From positions 1 through 47,637 of the forward strand of contig DDFA01000030.1 in the NCBI GenBank assembly GCA_002336975.1: a stretch of 47,637 nucleotides of DNA, given 5' to 3'. A program made the translations under genes and the position numbers. Numbering within the stretch: the first letter of the stretch is position 1; every line of letters begins with the position of its first letter. Below, piece after piece: positions 43,046 through 47,637 of the stretch. The DNA comes from Phyllobacteriaceae bacterium UBA1940. GTDB taxonomy: Bacteria; Pseudomonadota; Alphaproteobacteria; Rhizobiales; Rhizobiaceae. Below the pieces are notes generated by a model. It was not told where the DNA came from. It searched no databases and saw nothing but the letters and a program-made list of their open reading frames with translations.

Positions 43046-43093
43046 TGGCGCACCCGACAAGATTCGAACTTGTGACCTCTGCCTTCGGAGGGC
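43046..43093 (-). tRNA. 3' fragment of a tRNA-Arg (CCG) gene, attachment site of the element
   Basis: On the minus strand this is the 3' part of a tRNA: anticodon-loop region CTCCGAA, then the T-arm GTTCGAATC, the acceptor end and an encoded CCA (43046-43048). It matches tRNA-Arg(CCG) from the anticodon stem onward. Beyond 43093 the D-arm and 5' acceptor strand are absent and the sequence diverges. A tyrosine integrase begins 160 nt away, so this is the duplicated core left by site-specific insertion; the complete tRNA should lie at the far end of the element outside the window. Confidence 0.8.
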
Positions 43094-43218
43094 GCGGGGA
43101 TGGGCTTTTCTGAGATTATTCTACTTTTCTCAGACCTGCCTTATGCATTGAATAACAAGCGCTTTTGTCTTATCTAACTTTCTACGCTCTACTTCGGCTT
43201 ACCCCGGATTGGCGCTTT

Positions 43219-43239
43219 GGTGTTAGCCCGGTGTTAGCC
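43219..43239. repeat. Tandem 10-bp repeat just upstream of the integrase gene
   Basis: GGTGTTAGCC occurs twice with an 11-bp period, ending 13 nt before the integrase ATG. The spacing puts both copies on the same helix face, as expected for paired protein-binding sites such as integrase arm sites or an autoregulatory operator. Confidence 0.5.
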
Positions 43240-43252
43240 TGAGAGGGTAGGA

Positions 43253-44581
43253 ATGGACAATCGCAAGCTTACGAAGACAGTCGTCGATGCGCTTGAACCG
43301 CAAACCGATCCGGCCAAGGATTATATTGCTTGGTGCGGCGAACTTCGCGGCTTCGGGTGCCGCGTTCGCAGTTCGGGCGCGAAGAGCTTCGTCGTCATGT
43401 ACCGGGTGAAGGGAACCGGGCGCAGTGGAAAACCGCGCATGGTGACAATCTGCAAGGTCGGGGAACTGACCCCGGATCAAGCGAGGGCCAAAGCGAAGGA
43501 AACACTGGCCAAGGCTGCGCTGGGCGAAGACGAAGCCGCCAAAAAGGCGCGGAAGCGGGCTGAACTGACCGTAGCCCAACTTTGCGACGAATACCTAGAA
43601 GAAGGCTGCGACGGCAAGAAAGCATCGACCATCGCAACCGACCGGGGGCGCATTGCGCGTCACATCAAACCCTTGTTGGGGAAGAAGCGCATCGGCGAAG
43701 TGAAACGCGGCGATATAGAGCGCTTTATGCGTGACGTAGCAAACGGCAAGACGGCGGTAGAAGAAGGCGGACGCGCCATTGTGACGGGTGGCAAAGGGAC
43801 CGCTGCGCGGACGGTTCGATTGCTTGGCGGCATTTTCAGCTATGCCGTGGCGCGGGGCTACATCGAAACCAATCCCCGCTTCGGCGTGAAGGTCTACGCC
43901 GACGGCAAGGGCGAACGTTTTCTGACCATGGACGAAATGCAACGGTTGGGCGACGCGCTGCGTGAAGCAGAAACGGTTGGCCTGCCTTGGACCTTCAACG
44001 AGGGCAAGAAAGCAAAGCATCGTCCCGTGAAGGACGAAAATCGACGCGAAATCATATCGCCCTTTGCCGTTGCGGCTATCCGGCTATTGATGCTGACAGG
44101 GTGCCGTGCGGGAGAAATCCTTGCCCTTCGGTGGTCCGAAGTCGACTTTGAACGCGGCGTTCTCAACCTGCCCGATTCCAAGACCGGGGCAAAGAAGGTT
44201 CTGCTTGGAGCTCCCGCGCTGGAAGTCCTAGCCGACTTGCCACGAATGGGCGACTACGTGATTGCTGGTGCGCTGCCCAACAAGCCGCGTTCTGACCTTA
44301 AGCGTCCGTGGGAACGTATCACGCGCCACGCCGGGCTTGAGGGCGTGCGCCTGCATGACCTTCGGCATTCTTTTGCGTCTGTCGGGGCCGGTGCGGGCAT
44401 GGGCCTTGCCACGGTCGGAAAGTTGCTAGGCCACGCATCGCCCGTTACGACCGCGCGATATGCCCATTTGGCGGACGATCCGCTGCGCCGCGCATCCGAA
44501 AGCATTTCTGGCACGATTGCTGCGGCGATGAGCGGGAACAATGGCAGCGTGGTAACGCCGATGAAGAAGGGCCGTTCGTAA
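43253..44581 (+). CDS. int: Tyrosine recombinase/integrase
   Basis: A 442-residue site-specific recombinase. The catalytic set is complete: R285 (GCRAGEILAL), K310 (DSKTGAKK), H368 and R371 (LHDLRHSFAS), H394 (LLGHASPVTT) and the nucleophile Y403 (ARYAHLAD). The N-terminal region (about 1-95) resembles the arm-binding domain of prophage integrases with KDYIAWCGELRGFGCRV, and residues about 105-215 form the core-binding domain. It is adjacent to the tRNA-Arg fragment and transcribed away from it. The gene has lower GC and different codon choice from the sugar clusters, as expected for an acquired element. Confidence 0.95.
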   Translation: MDNRKLTKTVVDALEPQTDPAKDYIAWCGELRGFGCRVRSSGAKSFVVMYRVKGTGRSGKPRMVTICKVGELTPDQARAKAKETLAKAALGEDEAAKKARKRAELTVAQLCDEYLEEGCDGKKASTIATDRGRIARHIKPLLGKKRIGEVKRGDIERFMRDVANGKTAVEEGGRAIVTGGKGTAARTVRLLGGIFSYAVARGYIETNPRFGVKVYADGKGERFLTMDEMQRLGDALREAETVGLPWTFNEGKKAKHRPVKDENRREIISPFAVAAIRLLMLTGCRAGEILALRWSEVDFERGVLNLPDSKTGAKKVLLGAPALEVLADLPRMGDYVIAGALPNKPRSDLKRPWERITRHAGLEGVRLHDLRHSFASVGAGAGMGLATVGKLLGHASPVTTARYAHLADDPLRRASESISGTIAAAMSGNNGSVVTPMKKGRS

Positions 44582-45069
44582 TGAGCAGGTACGGCGCGAC
44601 CGTTGGCGAAATCAAATTGATGCGATCCGTTGAGGGCTTTCAATCGTCCGTTTTGGATGAGACGGCACGGGGACCAATATTGACGCCAGACCAAATCAAT
44701 GAACTCACCAAACGACAAGTGTTGGAAGTCCAGCCTCTTATCGATTTCCTTCGTAGTAACGCGCCCATCTCAAGCACAGTCCGTAACTGGATAGCGGACT
44801 TGTGCGAGAACAACCGCGACGTGAAACTTGTTCTGGTACCGAACACAGCCGCACGGCCAAGGCATAGCCGGGTCAAACAGGCGATGTTGCGGCGACATGC
44901 AGCACGATACGCCGTAGAAAAAATGAAGGAGTACGGCGATACCAAATTGAAGCGTGCCGTCGAAGAAGCGGCATCTATATACGGGATTTCCTCAACATCA
45001 ATTCGGAAGCAGATCAAATTATCTGAAGACATTGACGCCAATATCGGAAAGCTTTGCCTAACGAAATAA
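44581..45069 (+). CDS. Hypothetical protein of the integrated element
   Basis: A 162-residue protein I do not recognise. Its ATG overlaps the last base of the integrase stop (TAATG), so it is co-translated. It is mostly helical and charged; the C-terminal third (about 95-160: RRHAARYAVEKMKEYGD, then RAVEEAASIYGISSTSIRKQ) looks like a helix-turn-helix, so DNA binding is possible. No signal peptide or membrane segment is seen. Confidence 0.6.
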   Translation: MSRYGATVGEIKLMRSVEGFQSSVLDETARGPILTPDQINELTKRQVLEVQPLIDFLRSNAPISSTVRNWIADLCENNRDVKLVLVPNTAARPRHSRVKQAMLRRHAARYAVEKMKEYGDTKLKRAVEEAASIYGISSTSIRKQIKLSEDIDANIGKLCLTK

Positions 45070-45171
45070 TTCGCTCCAAGCTTTGGCCTTGCAGCCACTT
45101 TCACAAATCGATTTCGTTCTCCGGCTCCGACAAGATGATTCCAATGCAACCCATGTCCGGGAGTTGGAAGA

Positions 45172-45417
45172 ATGTCAGAGCAAACCTATCTACGCCGCGA
45201 CAAAGCAGCGGCCTATCTCCAAGAGCGCTACGGCGCGTATACAATCGACACCCTTGCCAAACTGGCCTCAGTGGGTGGTGGGCCGAAGTTCCGCAAGCTT
45301 GGACCGTTTCCGGTATACCTGCTTTCGGACCTTGACGAATGGGCGCAGTCCCGCATGACGCGGACTGTTTCCAGCACATCGGAACTCGGCCCAATCAAGA
45401 GCGGGGCGGCAAAATGA
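45172..45417 (+). CDS. Small helix-turn-helix protein, excisionase-like
   Basis: An 81-residue protein. RRDKAAAYLQERYGAYTIDTLAKLASVGGGPKFRKLGPFPVYLLSDLDEWAQSR has the layout of the MerR/excisionase-type HTH_17 domain (helix-turn-helix, then a short wing with a GPxF strand, then DLDEWA). Such small proteins act as excisionase or element regulator. It ends by overlapping the PrimPol start (ATGA). Confidence 0.75.
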   Translation: MSEQTYLRRDKAAAYLQERYGAYTIDTLAKLASVGGGPKFRKLGPFPVYLLSDLDEWAQSRMTRTVSSTSELGPIKSGAAK

Positions 45418-46295
45418 ACCGCTTGCCCCACAACCTCTTGGTGGCGTTGACCTATGCCGAAAACGGCGTGAAGGTGTTTCCGTGCCGCGAACGGGATGAC
45501 CAATTCGGCAAGTGCAAGTCGCCCTACATACCCGGCGGGATGAACAGCGCTAGCAGCCATGTCACACAGGTCTACGCGTGGTGGGAGAACACGCCGGGGG
45601 CAATCGTCGGCCTGCCATGCAGTGCGAACGAAATTGTCGTCATAGACGCCGACCGCCACGGGCAAGAAGACGGCGTTGAAATCCTGTCCGGTTGGTTTCG
45701 CGACAACGGGTTCAATCCGGCCCTTGTGCCATACGTCGCAACACCGAACGAAGGGTTTCACTTCATCTTTCGCCGCCCTGCGGCGCTGACCGACACGAAG
45801 GGAAAACTTGCACCCGCTGTCGATGTTCGCGACCGCGCCTACGTGATTGCAGCGGGGTCGCGTTTAGCCGATGGCCGCGAATACCGGCTGTGGAACGCGA
45901 CGCCTTTGCTCTTGGCGCAAGCTCTTCAGATGCAGGCGTTAGCCGAACCGCCGTCATGGCTACTTGCCATGATGCAGAAAGCTTCAGTCATCGCGAAGCC
46001 CAAAAGCACGCAGTCTGAGTACGGCCCTGTTTCGGCGGAAGTGCTGAATTTGGCGCGGTTGAAGGGCATCACGCACAAGGTCGCAACGGCCCCGGTCGGT
46101 CATCGCAACAGTACACTTCATTGGGCTGCTTGCCGCCTAGGCGAGATGGTCGCGGATCGGCACATTGACCGCTATGTTGCTGTGGGCCTCATTGTCGCCT
46201 GCGGCACGCAAATCGGTCTGTCGCAAAACGAAGCTACCAAGACGGCGCTAAGCGGACTTGGCGAAGCGGGCTTGGGTGGCGTCAATGACTTCTGA
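45414..46295 (+). CDS. Bifunctional DNA primase/polymerase (PrimPol) domain protein
   Basis: A 293-residue replication protein. Residues about 8-190 form a Prim-Pol domain: VIDADRHG holds the metal-binding D78-x-D80 and H82, and TPNEGFHFIFR (110-120) holds the conserved His116. GIVGLPCS-like AIVGLPCSANEIVVIDAD is typical. The C-terminal third is helical (primase C-terminal-like). ATG 45414 overlaps the HTH gene stop. It probably primes replication of the excised element together with the DUF3987 protein encoded next. Confidence 0.87.
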   Translation: MNRLPHNLLVALTYAENGVKVFPCRERDDQFGKCKSPYIPGGMNSASSHVTQVYAWWENTPGAIVGLPCSANEIVVIDADRHGQEDGVEILSGWFRDNGFNPALVPYVATPNEGFHFIFRRPAALTDTKGKLAPAVDVRDRAYVIAAGSRLADGREYRLWNATPLLLAQALQMQALAEPPSWLLAMMQKASVIAKPKSTQSEYGPVSAEVLNLARLKGITHKVATAPVGHRNSTLHWAACRLGEMVADRHIDRYVAVGLIVACGTQIGLSQNEATKTALSGLGEAGLGGVNDF

Positions 46296-47616
46296 CCCCG
46301 CCCGCTGGACACCACAGGACGCGGCTTCGTTTGCGGAACGTACCATCGGCGAAGCCAAGACGCCAGAAAAGCGCCCCCTTTTTCGGGATTTGCCCCCGGC
46401 TCCGGTCTTCCCAATTGAAGCGTTAGGACCACTGAAGGACGCCGCCATGGCGGCTCACCAAATGACGCAGGCACCCCTTGCGATTGCCGCTCAATCGGTG
46501 CTGGCAGCGGCGACGTTGGCCATTCAGGCGCAGCGGAATGTTCGTCTGCCAGCGGGCGGTTCCAAACCGCTGACAGGGCTGTTCGTATCCGTAGCCGAAA
46601 GTGGCGAACGAAAGTCCAGCATCGACCGTATCGCGCTTGAACCCATTTACGAAGTCGAACAGGAATGGCGGCGTCAATCCGACGGTGAACGGCTGACCTA
46701 TATCAATGCCAAGGAAGCGTGGGACTTTGCCCGCGAACAGGCCAAGCGCAACGCAAAGAACAACCCGGCGGGGCTTCGCAGCGCCTTGGACGCAATCGGC
46801 CCTGAACCGAAAGTCCCGCCCCATCCAATGCTTCTTGTGTCCGATCCGACACCCGAAGCCCTTACCATGCACCTTGCCGAAGGTCGGCCCTTCGCAGGCG
46901 TCTTCACTGCCGAAGGTGGTATGCTTATTGGTGGCGCGGCTTTCAGCGACGAAAGCAAGATGCGTACGGCGGCGCTGTTGAACATTTTGTGGGACGGTGA
47001 ACCGATCCGCCGCAAGCGCATCACCACGGGTTCGACCTACTTGCTCGGAAGGCGATGCAGCGCCCACATCATGCTTCAACCGGTCGTCGCCGATGAACTT
47101 TTCGGCAAGAACCTCTTCGACGGTATCGGTTTGACCGCGCGTATGCTCTTGGTCGCGCCGGAAAGCACTGCGGGAACGCGCCTCTTCCGTGTGCCGCCTG
47201 CGTCTGCGTCTACCGCATTGGCCAGCTATAACGACCGGTTGCGCCACTTGCTTCTGCGCCCGCCGGTCATGGCGGACGACATGCCCGACGCGCTTAATCC
47301 CCCGGCGCTTTCTCTATCCAATGACGCAGCGACGGCTTGGATAGCCTTCCATGACGAATGCGAACGCGCCATGCGGTCAGACGGGGCGCTGTATCGCATC
47401 CGCGCATTTGCAGGAAAACTAGCTGAACACGCTGGACGTTTGGCGGCTGTCCTTTCCGTTTATCATGACCCCGACACGATGGAAGTTTCGCTGCCAGCCA
47501 TGCAGTGCGGGATTCAGTTGGCCTATCACTATGCCAACGAAATGCTGCGTTTGGCCGATGGTGCTACCGTCCCTCGTGACCTTCGATCCGCACAAAAACT
47601 GCTGGCTTGGTGGTGA
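46285..47616 (+). CDS. DUF3987 (YfjI-type) protein
   Basis: A 443-residue protein overlapping PrimPol by 11 nt (ATG at 46285). It carries the family marker LFVSVAESGERKSSID (a degenerate P-loop-like segment), VSDPTPEALTMHLAE, and AGVFTAEGGMLIGGAAFSDE, as found in DUF3987 proteins next to PrimPol in phages and integrated elements. It likely takes the place of a replicative helicase/loader; this is inferred from neighbourhood. The reading frame ends at QKLLAWW followed by TGA, slightly earlier than I would expect (related proteins often continue with a winged helix), so a late nonsense or frameshift is possible; the window ends 21 nt later. Confidence 0.82.
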   Translation: MTSDPARWTPQDAASFAERTIGEAKTPEKRPLFRDLPPAPVFPIEALGPLKDAAMAAHQMTQAPLAIAAQSVLAAATLAIQAQRNVRLPAGGSKPLTGLFVSVAESGERKSSIDRIALEPIYEVEQEWRRQSDGERLTYINAKEAWDFAREQAKRNAKNNPAGLRSALDAIGPEPKVPPHPMLLVSDPTPEALTMHLAEGRPFAGVFTAEGGMLIGGAAFSDESKMRTAALLNILWDGEPIRRKRITTGSTYLLGRRCSAHIMLQPVVADELFGKNLFDGIGLTARMLLVAPESTAGTRLFRVPPASASTALASYNDRLRHLLLRPPVMADDMPDALNPPALSLSNDAATAWIAFHDECERAMRSDGALYRIRAFAGKLAEHAGRLAAVLSVYHDPDTMEVSLPAMQCGIQLAYHYANEMLRLADGATVPRDLRSAQKLLAWW

Positions 47617-47637
47617 CGTTGCCCCCACGCTCTAATC

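Noticed and set aside
42564..43053. Small genes between the lactonase and the tRNA fragment
   Set aside because: Frames on both strands lack a ribosome binding site, a domain or sensible composition.
43046..43120. An intact tRNA-Arg gene
   Set aside because: Only the part from the anticodon stem to CCA matches; the D-arm and 5' acceptor strand are absent.

Overview
The window looks like chromosome of a high-GC alphaproteobacterium, most likely a member of the Hyphomicrobiales close to Mesorhizobium, Phyllobacterium or Aminobacter. The grounds are the rpsA-cmk pair in its usual order and orientation, an Aap/Bzt-type amino-acid ABC transporter, a RIME-like intergenic palindrome, the density of UgpC-type sugar ABC and TRAP transporters, and very strong GC3 bias. 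That bias leaves long open shadow frames opposite most real genes; they are not annotated here.

Layout. 1-1498: housekeeping end, rpsA (5' part only) and cmk, minus strand. 1552-3210: maleylacetoacetate isomerase and a fumarylacetoacetase-like hydrolase (end of tyrosine/homogentisate breakdown). 3480-6199: two alpha/beta hydrolases. 6200-6537: an intergenic region with a repeated palindromic element, a promoter and a GntR-type operator. 6538-11668: an Aap-like amino-acid ABC operon that also encodes two CX5R (tyrosine/dual-specificity type) phosphatases and a GntR regulator, but no ATPase. 11678-21802: an unsaturated pectin-oligomer module (GH105, KduI, an unrecognised 835-residue protein, a sugar ABC transporter) with a divergent LacI regulator. 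21775-26288: a locus resembling the sulfoquinovose monooxygenase (Smo) pathway: flavin monooxygenase, aldo/keto reductase and a flavin reductase interrupted by one in-frame TGA, divergent from a GntR/UTRA regulator and a Gfo/Idh/MocA protein. 26376-42607: a 16 kb deoxysugar/sugar-acid cluster of the L-fucose or L-rhamnose oxidative type, with a sugar ABC and a TRAP transporter, mutarotase, aldose dehydrogenase, lactonase, three candidate dehydratases (two enolase-superfamily, one UxaA-type in two subunits), an RraA-like protein, an SDR dehydrogenase and a diketo-acid hydrolase, under an IclR regulator. 43046-47637: left part of an integrated element at a tRNA-Arg 3' end: integrase, small ORFs, PrimPol and a DUF3987 protein, visibly less GC-rich than its surroundings.

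How the genes work together. The middle 36 kb is a run of import-and-degrade modules suited to plant and algal material: pectin backbone fragments (GH105 + KduI), 6-deoxyhexoses released from such polymers (mutarotase, dehydrogenase, lactonase, dehydratase, dehydrogenase, hydrolase, ending predictably in pyruvate and lactate), and possibly the plant sulfolipid sugar sulfoquinovose. Each module has its own local regulator and mostly overlapping or near-overlapping genes, so each is likely one transcription unit. The candidates for new biology are the phosphatase-containing amino-acid transport operon, the 835-residue enzyme-like protein, and the GntR/Gfo-Idh/Smo-like locus. All functions are read from translated sequence without database searches; substrates in particular are inferred.
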